Position numbers and translations under genes: made by a program
The notes under the pieces: generated by a model
What the model saw: only the letters and a program-made list of their open reading frames with translations
Databases searched by the model: none
What the model was told of the DNA's origin: nothing
Assembly (NCBI RefSeq): GCF_030272615.1
Contig: NC_081408.1
Location: 768,029,330-768,093,329, forward strand
Source of the DNA: Cryptomeria japonica
Lineage: Eukaryota > Streptophyta > Pinopsida > Cupressales > Cupressaceae
Direction: 5' to 3'
DNA: 64,000 nt
In this document: in pieces, positions 1 to 11,706 of the stretch
Numbering within the stretch: the first letter of the stretch is position 1
How the letters are laid out: the number at the start of each line of letters is the position of its first letter

Positions 1-20
1 TCAGTATAAGCTTGTGCTCA
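1..20 (+). repeat. end of a copia-type 5' LTR (gag-only element)
   Basis: The window opens in the last bases of an LTR that ends in CA at position 20. It is followed six bases later by an initiator-Met-type primer binding site. The same bases recur with a few differences near 29633-29656, which I read as the end of the 3' LTR of the same element, displaced by later insertions. Only the tail is visible. Confidence 0.55.
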
Positions 21-25
21 TTAGT

Positions 26-37
26 TGGTATCAGAGC
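26..37 (+). promoter_or_regulatory. primer binding site, initiator tRNA-Met type
   Basis: The sequence TGGTATCAGAGC is the standard plant LTR-retrotransposon primer binding site complementary to the 3' end of initiator tRNA-Met. It lies just inside the LTR end at position 20 and precedes gag-like coding sequence. The match is exact over 12 bases. Confidence 0.85.
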
Positions 38-239
38 GGGTTCCTTTAAAATCAGTCTAAACAATTGATGGTGGATCTTGGGAACACATTTGGCAAGAAG
101 GAAAGGAAATGTCAAACAGGGCTTTGATTGACAAGCACCAACATAACCAAATGCAAGTGATGAAAGAGAAGCAAGAAAAAGTTATGGGGTGACAAATGGA
201 ACACACATGGCAACAGAAATGAAAGATAGTATCTTTGAA

Positions 240-1274
240 AGAGAAGACGACTTTGAGAGTGAAAAAAGGAAGAGATGGATATAGAAGTGGAAGAGCATGA
301 TGAAATGGATGCAGAAGTTGATTTGGAAGAAGACTCCTCTATGGCCTAGATGAGATCAAGAGGCTTAGAAAGGATAATTTGAAGCAAAAATTACAGATTA
401 AAGAGGATAGTGAATCTAAGGCAAAATTGTCACAAAATCTTGAAGAATTGGAGAAGACGATCATAGATCTGAAAGTTAAAATTGAAGAGGCAAATAAAAT
501 AGAGAAGAGTTAAGAATCCAATTGAAGAAAAAGGAAGAAGAATGTGAGAGGTTTGAATCCAAAATTGTTTCTTTGAGGAAAGAGTTAGAAAAAACAATGG
601 CCAAGCTAAGCAGAACCCTCAATTTTGAAAAGAGTACGGAGATTTCGGATAATATATTAAATGCATAGAGGTCACCATTCAATAAGAAAGGACTTGGTTA
701 TGAAGAAAATCAGATAGCCATTAAAGAAGACTCCAAAAAGGCACCAAAGAAGTCAAATGAAGAAGAACAAAAGAATTATGCTGAAATCCTAAAAAGCCCT
801 ATCAAAAGTGAAAGTAGCAAAAAGAAGAATCAAGCTCCAAACATTAACAATGACAAATTCAGACTTTCCTTCCTTCTAAGGCAGACACACTTGACCAGGT
901 TTTATAACTCTTTCTTTGGTTATTGTTTTTCGTGCAATCATTCTGGTCATAAGGCAAGAGATTGTAGAGCACATGTGATATGTAATTATGGTTGGAACAA
1001 AAATAGTAGTACTTATGGGTGGACAAATAGGAACTATAACTTCTTTGCATTGTTAGTAGATTATAATGTCATATGCTACAAATGCAACTTTGGGCACAAA
1101 GCAACAGTTTCTAGTTCTCTTATACAACCCAAACAGAACAAGAAGGAGGAAACCATGGGTACGCAAAAGAAAGAACCTACAAAAGTTTGGAAAAGGAAAC
1201 AAGAGCAAGGTGATGAGAAGGAGAACTCCATGCTTACTGCACTTCATTCACAAGAGGTATCACTAAGTTCATAA
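240..1274 (+). pseudogene. copia gag remnant (coiled coil plus two zinc knuckles)
   Basis: This is the nucleocapsid half of a Ty1/copia Gag. About 280-720 reads as a long Glu/Lys/Leu-rich coiled coil once frames are pieced together, with stops near 346 and 664. The open part (891-1274, 127 residues) carries a CCHC knuckle, CFSCNHSGHKARDC, at about 930-972. A second degenerate knuckle starts CYKCN near 1075, with a residue missing and its last Cys lost. A basic Lys/Arg-rich end follows. The arrangement resembles Gag of SIRE/Maximus-like copia elements. No protease, integrase or RT follows: about 400 bp later comes the polypurine tract. The element is therefore a gag-only deletion derivative or a TR-GAG type non-autonomous element. 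Confidence 0.65.
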
Positions 1275-1657
1275 GGAGAAGTATGAATTCAGGGGGAGCT
1301 AATCATTACATTATCTTTTCAGCTCCATGGAGAAGACAACTTAAGGATGAAGTCTCATAGAATATTTTGGAATAAGAAGATATTTCCCATGATCTATTTT
1401 TGGATGGAAGTATAATGAACATCTCATTGTCTTTGATTTCAGAAAGAGGGAGAGTTTATTGGAAAAGTAAAAATAATGTCATTGATATCAAGTGGAAGTA
1501 TTACAGAAAAATGAGATTCTTTGTGATAGTATTAGACATCCCTTTACCATCGATGTCAAAGGGAGAGAGTTAGAGAAAAGGGGAGCATTAGAGAAAGGGA
1601 GAGCATTATGTTCATCCTACGTTCACAAATGGTTTAATAGTAATGTTGACATCAATG
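1275..1657 (+). other. non-coding 3' part of the gag-only copia element
   Basis: No pol homology is visible here. The stretch contains several purine-rich copies of a short phrase around ATTGATGTCAAAGGGAGAG (near 1478, 1550 and 1640). These resemble the tract next to the 3' LTR, so the tail seems to have grown by duplication of PPT-like sequence. Confidence 0.4.
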
Positions 1658-1670
1658 ACAAAGGGGGAGA
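1658..1670 (+). promoter_or_regulatory. polypurine tract
   Basis: A purine run containing AAAGGGGGAGA lies immediately before the TGTTG start of the 3' LTR at 1672. This is the plus-strand priming site expected for a copia element. Confidence 0.7.
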
Positions 1671-1671
1671 T

Positions 1672-2028
1672 TGTTGAAAATGCCACATATTATCATTGAT
1701 GTCAAGAAGGAATGCCACATATTATCATTGATGTCAAAGGCATATATGAACAAGATTATTGGCAAGATTATTGTATTATCATTGATGTCAAAGGGTAAAT
1801 CATTGCCAAAGGTTAAAGGACTTTGAATGAAGGAAATCATCTGATGGCCAAAGGTCATTGATCGATCCACTTAGTTAGTGCTCAAACTTACACTATATTC
1901 CTTAAAGAATGGTGGCCAACTTTGCTCATGTTTATGCAAGTCAAATTAAATGCTTATATCCAAAGGTGGCCGACTATATTTGTGCAAGATCAAATTAATT
2001 TCCAAAATTCATATGCTAGCTGACTTAT
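1672..2028 (+). repeat. copia 3' LTR, left part, interrupted
   Basis: The LTR starts with TGTTGAAAATG right after the polypurine tract. It contains three close copies of ATTATCATTGATGTCAA (near 1688, 1722 and 1779), a short tandem duplication in the presumed U3. It stops near 2028, where minus-strand gypsy integrase sequence (element A) begins. Its continuation is probably 29333 to about 29656. The exact junction with A is uncertain because A has no recognisable LTR on this side. Confidence 0.5.
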
Positions 2029-2032
2029 TTAC

Positions 2033-3364
2033 CCAATCATCATCCTCATTTGCTGCTGTACCTGCAACAGAACCTGCAACCACAAAGCTCTTATATGGAA
2101 ATAAATCAGATACATTAAAGATGGGAGATATGGCTACCCCGGGGGGTAACTCAATCTCATATGCATTGGGACCAAACTTGTGAACCACCCGGCATGGTCC
2201 TATCTTTTTCATCATCAGTTTGGTGTACTTTCCTTCTTCAAATGTGCCAATACTAAATCACCAACCTTGAATTGTAGGTCTCTCCTCTTCAAATTTGCCC
2301 ATTTCTTTATACTTTTCCACACTGTTTTGAAGGGTTTCTCTTACTTGGTGATGAATGTCCTTGATTGCTACAACAAAATCTTCTCCTTGAGCAGTCCTCA
2401 TGTCAATCCCTTGTAGATCTCTCAATTCATACACACCTCTAGGGTGCATCCCATAAACAACTTCAAATGGGCTCCTTCCAATGCTCCTATTCATGGAATC
2501 ATTATTGGCATACTCCGCTTGAGGTAGGACTAGATCCCGAGCTTGCCCATATTCTTTGGTAAGACATCTATTAACAACTTTTGTTTGGCCATCCGTTTGT
2601 GGATGATATGCTGAGCTATAAGACAATTTTGTGCCAAGTTTCTTCCATAAGGTCCTCCAAAAGTGACCTATAAACTTAGAATCCCTATCAGAGACAATAT
2701 TCAATGGTAAGCCATGAATTCTCACCACTTCTTTGAAGAACAAACCTGCAATCTGAGATGCATCATTAGTACACTTGCATGGAAGAAAGTGTGCCATCTT
2801 ACTAAACCGGTCAACAACCACAAAAAAACTGTCAAAACCTCTTGGAGTTCTAGGCAGCCCTAGTACAAAATCCATACTCACACTCTCCCAAGGCCTATTG
2901 GGAAGTGGTAAGGGTTGATAGAGCCCTGCATTTGAGGAATTACCCTTGGCCTTTTGACATATAGAACATCCTTAAACATACCTCCTTACATCAACCTGCA
3001 TTTTTGGCTGATAATAGAATCTCCTAACCAAATCCAAAGTCTTGTCAAGCCCAAAATGACCCCCCAAACTCCCACAATGCTTCTCTTTAATAATATTGTC
3101 CCTCATTGAACATGTAGGTATGCATAACTGACTCCCCTTGAAGAGTAAACCATTCTGAAGTAAAAAATCAGAATACTCACTGTGGAAGGTATTAGAGGAT
3201 TGTTCACAAACCTCATAAATCTCCTTGAAATCTGCATCATCATGGTACATGCCCTTGGTGCATCTACCCCCATGCTTTGTAATTGAATTTCTTGCACCAT
3301 GAGGGCTTTCCTACTAAGAGCATCCGCCACCTTATTAGCTTGACCTTTCTTGTGCTTTATAGTG
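2033..3364 (-). pseudogene. element A pol: RNase H end and integrase
   Basis: Read on the minus strand, this starts in the end of RNase H (the phrase KVADALSRK near 3320). It passes through the HHCC zinc-binding domain (His at about 3085-3070, a stop replacing sequence near 2970, Cys near 2960) into the integrase core at 2258-2881. The first Asp is in SMDFVLGLP and the second in VSDRDSKF. The usual catalytic Glu of the DGQTE motif is Lys here (DGQTKVVN). The C-terminal IN module (2033-2215) contains GPCRVVHKFG and ISPIFNVSDLFPY, typical of chromovirus-type gypsy elements. No chromodomain is visible because the sequence is cut near 2029. The integrase is certainly inactive. Confidence 0.8.
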
Positions 3365-3369
3365 AAGGT

Positions 3370-4615
3370 TGTTTACCTAATCAATTAGAACAATAACTAG
3401 ACTTAAAGTCCTAACTCAAGGATTGGTCATCCATTTTGAGTAGCTATCATTTCAATGACTGAGGTTCATTTACTTGTCAACCCAGGGATGTATTACTTGA
3501 AATGGGTCTGCATTGTATATGCACTAAATTCCGATAAGAGTCATTCTGCACTACCTGCAACAACTAAGTCTATCTAAAGTAACAAGTGAAAATATGACAA
3601 CTGAATGGCTATAGGAAATCTCAACATTAACAGAAGATTCTAACTAAACAACTATTAACTAAGTTCAGAGCTAACAAACAGAAATTACTTTGTCTGCTTT
3701 GGCTGCAGGAACAGTCATAGGATTTGGTTCCAGTGGCTGCAGGAACAGTCAATTGCTAAAACATCTACTGCAACAAAAGAAAACTTAGTCTAACAATCAC
3801 ATAGGAATACTCACCAAGTGGCCCCCCTTGGATGAGTGTATCCAAACTTCAAAACGATTCTATATATTCAGAATAACATAGCTTTTATTCATTATTTCCA
3901 AAAGTAGATACAATGCATGAGATAAGAGAAATGCTTCTAATTCTGGAAAAATGCTGTCTCCCCTGCGAAGAGATGCAGGTCTTTATTTATAAGAAAGTTA
4001 TAACAAATTTTCAACTACCTAGATCATGCCCATGAAATTAGGCGGAAACATTTATTACAGCAAGAAGAAGAAGTTAATCCACAGAAAACGTGGAACTTTG
4101 CTAAATTGCAACCAAGAATATAGCATGGTGGTGGTTACTAGATTGATGCTCGTCGGAGACAACCATAAATGAGTCTGGCATCGCCTCGCTATTCCTTTGT
4201 CGATTCACTCGAACACCATCTTCTCCACTTCTCCACTGTTTTAAATGTTCAACTGTTCCGAAATGTCTTCAACTGTTTACATGGCACGATTCTCCATCTG
4301 GCTTAGCACAACCGCTTCTGCAGCAACTTATTTACTCTTACATTAAAGGTTAGATCATACAAGCATATATACATCCATTCCCGTTAATCACAACATTTAT
4401 ACATCCACGCATGATATTACCATAATAATCCACATAGCTATAGGAATACCAAGTCAAAACAATAAAGGGTTCAACGGTTTTGGCTAACATTCAGAATGCA
4501 CATAATCAAAACTCTAATACATCACATGACCTAAACATTGTCTCAAAATGCAACTTAAAACATAGGAAAAACATATCAGTCATAGAAATAAAAGAGCTAT
4601 TATTTTAGCTCATCA
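3370..4615 (-). repeat. 3' LTR of element B
   Basis: The LTR is 1246 bp, TG at the left and CA at the right, and collinear with 19637-20882. The polypurine tract (minus strand, 4619-4632) abuts its inner end. Flanking A sequence on the left is RNase H coding sequence. Confidence 0.92.
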
Positions 4616-4618
4616 TTT

Positions 4619-4632
4619 GCCCCCCAACTTAA
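4619..4632 (-). promoter_or_regulatory. polypurine tract of element B
   Basis: On the minus strand this reads TTAAGTTGGGGGGC, three bases before the TGATGAGC start of the 3' LTR. A related tract lies inside the element at 13669-13686. Confidence 0.75.
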
Positions 4633-4730
4633 TGTCTTGCCGGTCCTCCAGTAGGAGGAAAATTCCTTACTCTGGCACTGACTCGAAAATCACCTATGGT
4701 ACCTTGTCTTGTGCCTCCTGTAGCCAGGTT

Positions 4731-5683
4731 CTAGTAAAATCCTTTCATCTTCTCGAGCCTAGCCCATCTGGCTTCCTCTGCGGCCTCATCATACGGTTTA
4801 TCTGTAGCTCTGCATCCCATCAATGGCCACATAAGGATAGGCGGTTGAAATATCAAAGGTAACCAATTATTGCTTTTTGTCCTGCCCAAGCAGATGTACT
4901 TGGGAGCTCGTTGTATGGCTGGATGATAATTGGGCAACGAATGGGGTTGACCCTGCTTTAGGTCCTCTAGAAGGCTATTCCAACGCTGATCCAGACATTC
5001 AACTGCAACTTGATTCTCAGCTCCTACCAAATTTTCATACTCTTGAAATACTTCCTCTCTCAATGGTAAAACTTGGCTTCTGACATCAGGTCTAGTCAAC
5101 AACTTCTGCCAGTCATAGTACATCTGCCGTGGGTTTTTAGCTTCAACTCTGAGTGGGAGTGGGCAATCAAATTCCAAGTTCCTGTACATTTTAGATTGCA
5201 CTCCCATACTAATTTCATTTTGTATCCAGGACATCAATGCTTTTAACTCAATATCACCAATGTACAGCAAGGGATTCCATTCATTGTCAGAAGAGACAAC
5301 ATAATTATCAAATTATGCAAATAAAACTCACATAGGAAATTCTTAACGGCTGTAGGAGAGCTTTGGTAAGCACTATAAAACTCTTGCGGAGTCTTCAAAG
5401 AAGGGCTTAGATCCCTAACAGTACGGTTAAGTTTAAAACATAGATACTGTTCCTTCAAATATAAAGCATAAACTCGCGGCGTAGCACTGCACTGCATTAA
5501 CTCGGGAACCATGTTTGCTACAGTATCTACTTTAGTTTGTAACTCAACTATTTGCTTGTCCCTCTTTTCAATTTCTTTTTGTTGCTTATCAATTACCCCC
5601 TATAACCTAACTTTTTCTATTTCCCATTCTCTGTAAAATGTGAGTGCAACAGATAAGCTAGTGAGACATGAAGGGAGGCTGTG
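4731..5683 (-). pseudogene. element B 3' ORF, C-terminal part
   Basis: Two overlapping minus-strand reading frames (5243-5512 and 4731-5270) together with frame-broken sequence up to 5683 form the second half of the extra ORF between pol and the 3' LTR. They are separated by a frameshift near 5250. The protein is hydrophilic, with a phrase LPNYHPAIQRAPKYICLG and an acidic/basic end (EEARWARLEKMKGFY). I recognise no catalytic motif. The other half is at 12727-13440, with copia C inserted between them after AGTAG. Such 3' ORFs are common in Athila elements. I see no signal peptide or fusion peptide, so an Env role is not supported. Confidence 0.55.
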
Positions 5684-5937
5684 AGTAGTGATGAAAATAT
5701 TAGCTAAGTTTGGATTATCACATATGAATGTATTATTTTCAATGTAACTATTGTTGGGCTAGACCCAAATGTGGCGTGTGAAAGGCAATTCATATGTAAT
5801 AGGGTTGGGCCCAAAAGTGTAACATGCTAAGGCATTGGACTGGACCAAATGTCCAACGTGGTAAATATTAATATAACAATAATTAATATTAGTGCAAGCC
5901 GACCTAAGGAGATCCACCGCCAAAGAAGGGTATATAT

Positions 5938-7092
5938 CAAAGAAACAGGACTCGGACTCGAGACTCGGCGTCAGACTCAGCTCCAGACTCGGCTGGACTC
6001 GGGAAAGTGAAAAACTCAAGAAATTTAGAGATTTTTAAAGATTTAAAACTTGTTTCAGGCACCCTTTATTGAATACACCTTAAAGACACAACAACATCAT
6101 CAAACTCGCCTCATTTGATTACATACACAAGTATACATGAATCACATAAGCATAAACACAAATTGTAGCTGAAGGAAATAACAAACATAGATATATAAAT
6201 ATTGTCAAATGTATACAATATTACAAAACTCATGGAATAAAAAATCCATGCCATCATATGATCATCATCAAATGTTTCATACAAATACCAAAGGTAAATA
6301 CAACTACAAGCCTATGGCTCAGAGGAGCCTGCATGACAGCACCCTTCGGCCCCAACCCCCTGCGAAGGCGTCTAAGGTAGGTCCTGGATGATTCGACAAC
6401 TGTAGCCGCTCCCCGTGACACCATGCCATGCTCACCAACATCAGGAACATCCGTGTCACTATCTGCCTCTAAATCTCCTGTCTGTGCTCGTGCTCTCCGC
6501 TCCTCCTCTGCCATGGCTATAGTCTCAGCCTCTATATCTACCTGGTCGATCTAATCAGTGTCAGACTCGGAGGTTAAATTTTCCCTATTTCTATCGACGT
6601 AGTTTCCCCCCATATTTTTTGACGGGGGTTTGGGGGCAGCGCCCCCAAGGTGGGGTCAAGGGGCATCGCCCCTTGCGTGCTCCCTGTTGCGATACAGGGC
6701 GGGGTCGAGGGGCAGCACCCCGCGAGGCCAAAAAAACTTATTATTTAATAAAGGCGTTGGGTGTTATTTTTCTATTGGCTGACATGTTGTAACCCTAATT
6801 TTTCTCATTCTCAGGCGGAGGTTGTAGTGAACAAAGACGAGACCATTCATTTAAAAAAAACTTTTTAAAATGTTTTTTTTGTCATTTTACTTGACCTAGG
6901 CAGTAGCCGAGTTTGGGGCTCGGGACTTGCCGAGTTTGGCGAGTTTGAGCCAAACTCGCCAACTCGGTGAGTCTGGCGAGTTTGCTCGCCGGACTCGGAC
7001 TCTTCCGAGTCCGAGTCCTAGAGACTCGGCGAGCATGACTCGAACTCGGACTTGCCGAGTTTAGGCGATTTATGGCGATTCCCGTTTCTTTG
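5938..7092. mobile_element. non-autonomous hAT-like transposon
   Basis: This block is absent from the 3' LTR of C, which gives its exact limits. It is flanked by the 8-bp duplication GTATATAT (5930-5937 and 7093-7100), the hAT signature length. It ends in inverted repeats beginning CAAAGAAAC, with the next ten bases also mostly paired. Both subterminal regions are packed with the word ACTCGGC or its complement (5949-6005 and about 6898-7070), the kind of clustered transposase-binding repeat seen in hAT elements. The interior has a GC-rich run of GGGGC/GCCCC palindromes (6617-6731). I see no transposase domain: the 86-residue minus ORF at 6254-6514 is basic and unrecognised. Confidence 0.82.
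6617..6731. repeat. GGGGC-GCCCC palindrome cluster
   Basis: At least three imperfect palindromes of the form GGGGGCAGCGCCCCC and GGGGCATCGCCCC are spaced 35-45 bp apart inside the hAT-like element. The stretch is far more GC-rich than its surroundings. A similar cluster occurs at 36655-36850. Confidence 0.7.
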
Positions 7093-7569
7093 GTATATAT
7101 ACATAACAACTTCAAGATGAAGAAAACACAATTCATTTTCTACATTGCATAATAGCGATCTTCTCCTCCTCTATGTTAAGCAATCGAGTTTGCTATCCTT
7201 GGTGAACCTGCTGATCTGCACTTTGGCGAACTCCAAGGACTTATCCAATGAACTTGTCAAGATTCTGATTCAGCCTGTTAAAGTCACCTTCTGCTGTTTC
7301 ACTCCTTTGGTCATCATCTGCTGATTAGAGCTGCATCATCTATCATCATGGCAACTTGCTGTTAGGACAGCAATCAGAGATAAGTTTGTCATATTGTGAT
7401 TGCCTATCATTAATATAATACATCTTCTATTTTAAGGTTGGGTTTTTCACCTCCAAGAGGGAGGTTTTCCCAGGGTATTGGTGTCTTGTGTTTTACTACT
7501 GTTATTGTTTATTCACAGTTTGATTATGGTTAATTAATTTGTTTAACATCTTAGCACTTAAATTTAACA

Positions 7570-7581
7570 TGGTATCAGAGC
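7570..7581 (+). promoter_or_regulatory. primer binding site of element C
   Basis: TGGTATCAGAGC, the initiator-Met PBS, directly abuts the LTR end at 7569. Confidence 0.93.
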
Positions 7582-7649
7582 TTTAGGTTCATTTAAATAA
7601 TCAGATTATTAGTTGCTCTTCACTTTCAGTTCTCTGTTTTAGTCTTGCA

Positions 7650-8433
7650 AGACGGTTACAGGTCTGAAAGTAGAGGATAGACTTGAAGGTGCCCTAAATT
7701 TCTCATCATGGAAGGTTCGTGTCCTCCTTGCTCTTGAAGAACTAGAGCTGTTACAGTTTGTGGAAGATATGGATCTGACTGAACCTTTGGATCCAGAAGA
7801 GCTAAATCAATTCAAGAAGAATGCCCTCAAAGCAAAGAAGTTTCTTATTGATTCCATGAAGGATCATCTTGTTCCAGTCATCTCCAAGTTGAAGATAGCC
7901 CGAGAGATGTTCAAACATCTTGAAGGGATATATGAGATCAACAACATCAGCCGGACACTCACATTGAGGCAGCAACTTCTTCAAGTTAAAATGTGCAAAG
8001 GAGATTCAGTCATGTCCTTCTTCATGAAGATTTCAGAATTGAAGGACCAACTCAGTGCCATTGGAAGCGAAGTCGTGGACAAGGATATTGTCATGATTGC
8101 GTTGAATGGTCTTCCCGACTCTTGAGATCCCTTCATTCAAAGCATAAGTGGAAGAGCTGAATTCCTTCCTTCGATCGCCTCCAGTCAGATTGTATTCAAG
8201 AGGAGTCTCGCCTTGCTGCCAGAGAAATGCACAAAGGCTCTCAGGGAGGAGATCAACATGTGCTTGCATCTCAACATGTTAGAAGAAAGGGAGGTCATTG
8301 GAAGAAGAACAACTTCAAAAGAGATAGAGACATCAGACCTCCAACTTTCGATTCAAGGAAGAAGCCAAGGGATCTTTCATGTGTTCGTTGCTTCAGATGT
8401 GATAAGTTTGGACATTATGCCAAAGAATGTTAG
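7650..8433 (+). pseudogene. element C gag
   Basis: A copia Gag of the UBN2 type. The frame opens near 7650 (LEGALNFSSWKVRVLLALEE), continues through 7760-8125 with the helical core (LTLRQQLLQVKMCKGDSV) and meets a TGA at 8123-8125. Downstream sequence continues through a frame change to a CCHC zinc knuckle, CFRCDKFGHYAKEC, at about 8391-8433. The product would form the virus-like particle and bind RNA in the cytoplasm. A stop and at least one frameshift break it. Confidence 0.82.
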
Positions 8434-8442
8434 AATTCGCCC

Positions 8443-11400
8443 ATGCAAGGAGAGGCCAACCTGAATGAAGTTGCAAACTCAGAGGACAATGAAGACTACC
8501 TCTTCATTTCCGCCTTGTCTAGCAATGTGCCAATCGATAGTAACACCTGGTTAATTGACAGTGGTGCATCTAGGCACATCACGGGATATCGAGAGCATCT
8601 CTCAGACTTGATGGAGAAAGAGTCCAACCTTCATGTGGTAATTGGTGATGATGCTTAGTATTCGGTAAGAGGCTTTGGTAGCACTTCTTTAAATTTAGAA
8701 TCTGGTATGTCTTTGCATCTTAGTGATATCTTATTTGTCCTTGGAATCAAGAGGAATCTAATTTCTTTTTCTGCTCTAGAAGATAAAGGTTATCAAGTAG
8801 CATTTTCTGAAGGTAAAATACTTGCATGGCCTAAGAAATCTAGCATTAAGTTTGCTCGTGTTATTGGAAATAGATATGACTTTGTATAAGCTTTCAGCTA
8901 ACCCCATTCGAGCACTCATTCATGAAACTCCAGAATCTAGCGAGCTATGGCATAGAAGGCTCAGTCATCTTCACTATTAGGCATTTCCTTCACTTGAGAA
9001 GATGGTTAAAGGTATGCCTAAACTTAATCAATCTCATGATGATGCTTGCAAAGGTTGTGCATTAGGTAAGAACACTAAAAGTCCATTTCATAAAAGTGAA
9101 AGTAGAGCTAAAGAAAAATTAGCACTTGTTCATCCTGATCTATGTGGACCTATGTTTGTTCCTTCACCTAGCGGATTTTTATACTATGTTACATTTATAG
9201 ATGATTTTTCTAGAAAGACTTGGATTTACTTTCTAAAATCTAAAGAATCAGATGAAGTGTTAAGTAGGTTTAATGAATTTAAAGCTCTAGCTAAAAATAT
9301 GTCTGGCAAAAGAATTGAAGTGTTAAGATCTGACAATGGAGGTGAATACACTTCAAGTAGCTTCAATGACTTTTGTGTAGAAACAGGAATTAAGAGGGAG
9401 TTCTGTGCTCCCTACAATCCTCAGCAAAATGGTGTAGCCGAACGAAAGAATAGAACCATTGTTGAAGCTGCTAAAGCTATGATTCACAATCAGGACCTGC
9501 AGACTTTCTTATGGGCTGAAGCATCCAAGATTGCTATGTACATTCAGAATAGATGTCCTCACCGTGTCTTGAAGAACATAACTCCCGAGGAAGCCTTCAC
9601 AGGAGTCAAACCAGATATCAGCCACTTAAGGATCTTTGGGAGTCCTGTCTATATTCATGTGCCAAAGGAAAAGAGGACTAAATTAGAACCTTCCGAGAAG
9701 AAGGGTATCCTTGTTGGGTATAGTGAATCTTCCAAGGCATTTCACATCTACATTCCTGGTCAAAGGTACATTGAGGTAAGTAGGGATGTCACCTTTGAAG
9801 AAAATATTGCTTTCAAGAATTCTGAAGGTTCTCCTGTTGATAATGATAAAGAAGTTAATGATAATCAAAATATGGATATTGATACTAACCCTGAGATTCA
9901 AAAGGAGTCTATTGAATGTCCTGAACCTATTGAGCATGATGATCCTCCCAAGCCTTTGGTTCCAACTGATGGACCTAGAGATATTGTAGTTAGCAAGAAA
10001 AGACCACTTTGGGTTAGAAACACAATTCAAGATGCAAAACAGTTTGTAGCTCCTAGTGGCACTTTCAGAGAAAGTAAGAGACCTCAGAAGCTCTCTAACT
10101 ATGCTGCAATGATGTGCAACATCATTGAGTCTGAACCATCCAGCACAGAAGAAGCTACGAGCCAGCAAGCTTGGAAGCTAGCTATGGACGAAGAGTATCA
10201 ATCCATCATCAAGAATGATGTCTGGGATGTTGTGCCTAGACCTAAAGGTAAGTCTGTTGTTTCTTCTAAATGGTTGTTTAAAATTAAACATGCTGTTGAT
10301 GGTAGTATAGAGAAATATAAAGCTAGGTTTGTAGCTCGTGGTTTTTCTCAAAAGGAAGGCATAGATTATGAAGAAACATTTGCTCCTGTTGCTAGATATA
10401 CTTCTATTAGAACTATTATAGCTATTGCTGTAGCCAAAGGTTGGAAATTACATCAAATGGATGTAAAGTCTATCTTAATGGTGTTATTGAGGAAGAAGTC
10501 TATATTGAACAACCTGAAGGTTATGAGATTCATAATAGAGAAACTCATGTATGCAGATTAAAGAAAGCTCTCTATGGCCTCAAGCAAGCTTCTAGAGCTT
10601 GGTATGAAAGAATTGATAAGTACCTAGTTAGTCTAGTATTTTCTAATAATAATGCTGATCCTAACATTTACTTTAAAGTATTTAATGGTGAAATGCTAAT
10701 TCTGGTCTTATATGTTGATGATTTATTTCTAACTGGTGAAGATGGTCTCATCATTAGGTGTAAGAAAGAATCAACTACTGAATTTGAAATGAAGGATTTA
10801 GGTCTTATGTATTACTTCTTAGGGTTAGAAGTGTGGCAAAGACCTAATGAAATTATTCCAAGTCAAGGAAAATATACTTTTGATATATTGAAAAGATTTG
10901 GTATGATGGATTGTAAACCTATGTCTACTCCTATGGAAACTAACTTGAAGAAGTTGAGTATTTCCGCAACTAACTCTGATTTTGCAGATCCCTCAGAGTA
11001 CAGGCAGTTGATTGCATCCTTGATGTATCTAGTCAACACTAGACCAGATATCTGCTATGCAGTGAGTGCACTTAGCCAATTCATGAACCAGCCAAAGCAT
11101 GTTCACTTGGTGGCAGCCAAGCACATCCTGAGATATTTGCGAGGAACTATTGGCCATGGACTTAAGTATTCAATCAACATGACAATCAACTTGGAAGGCT
11201 ACTCTGATTTTGATTGGGCTGGAAGTGTTACTGACAGGAAAAGCACTTTAAGAATCTGTTACAACTTGGGTTCCGCTATGATCTCTTGGGCCAGTAGGAA
11301 ACAGTCCTCAATTGCACCAAGTATTGCAAAAGCTGAATATATTGCCTCAAGTGTGGCAACTAGAGAAGTAGTTTGGCTTCGCAAGCTTCTTGCTGGGTTG

Positions 11401-11560
11401 TTTGGACAACCATGGGAATCCACGGTTATTTATTGTGATGGCTAGAGTTGTATTAAAATGTCTAACAATCCAGTGTTTCATGACAGGTCAAAACATGTGG
11501 AAACTCATTACCATTATATTCGTGATATGGCACAAAGAGGTGCTATCTAGCTGAAATACA
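8443..11560 (+). pseudogene. element C pol (protease, integrase, RT, RNase H)
   Basis: The aspartic protease has DSGAS at about 8560. Integrase starts with a His-Cys domain (LWHRRLSH near 8950, CKGCALGK near 9050). Its core has Asp in HPDLCGP, Asp in SDNGGEY and Glu in NGVAERKNR, so the triad is intact. RT begins near 10165 (KWLFKIKHAVDGSIEKYKAR), has a small deletion/frameshift near 10470 at the QMDVKS motif, and resumes at 10441-11445 with the active-site motif YVDDLFLTG. RNase H follows (SDFDWAG, then VIYCDG and a stop at 11443-11445, with HVETHYHYIRD beyond). Stops at 8656 and 8887, a frameshift and further stops near 11550 make it a pseudogene, but every domain is recognisable. Confidence 0.9.
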
Positions 11561-11706
11561 TCAGCACTAATGAACAGGTTTTTGATGTTCTCACCAAGCC
11601 TCTAGCTCGGGTGAATTTTGAGTACTTCAGAGGAGCTTGGAATGGTTGAGAACTTAGCATTGGTAGAGGGAGTCTCAATCTTAGTGATGCAATTCAGTTT
11701 GCATCT

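Larger units (their letters stand above)
5689..7569 (+). repeat. 5' LTR of element C, with transposon inside
   Basis: The LTR starts TGATGAAAATATTAGC (TGTTGAAAG in the 3' copy) and ends TTTAACA directly before the PBS. The LTR proper is 5689-5937 plus 7101-7569; the block between is the hAT-like insertion plus one copy of its 8-bp duplication. Confidence 0.92.
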
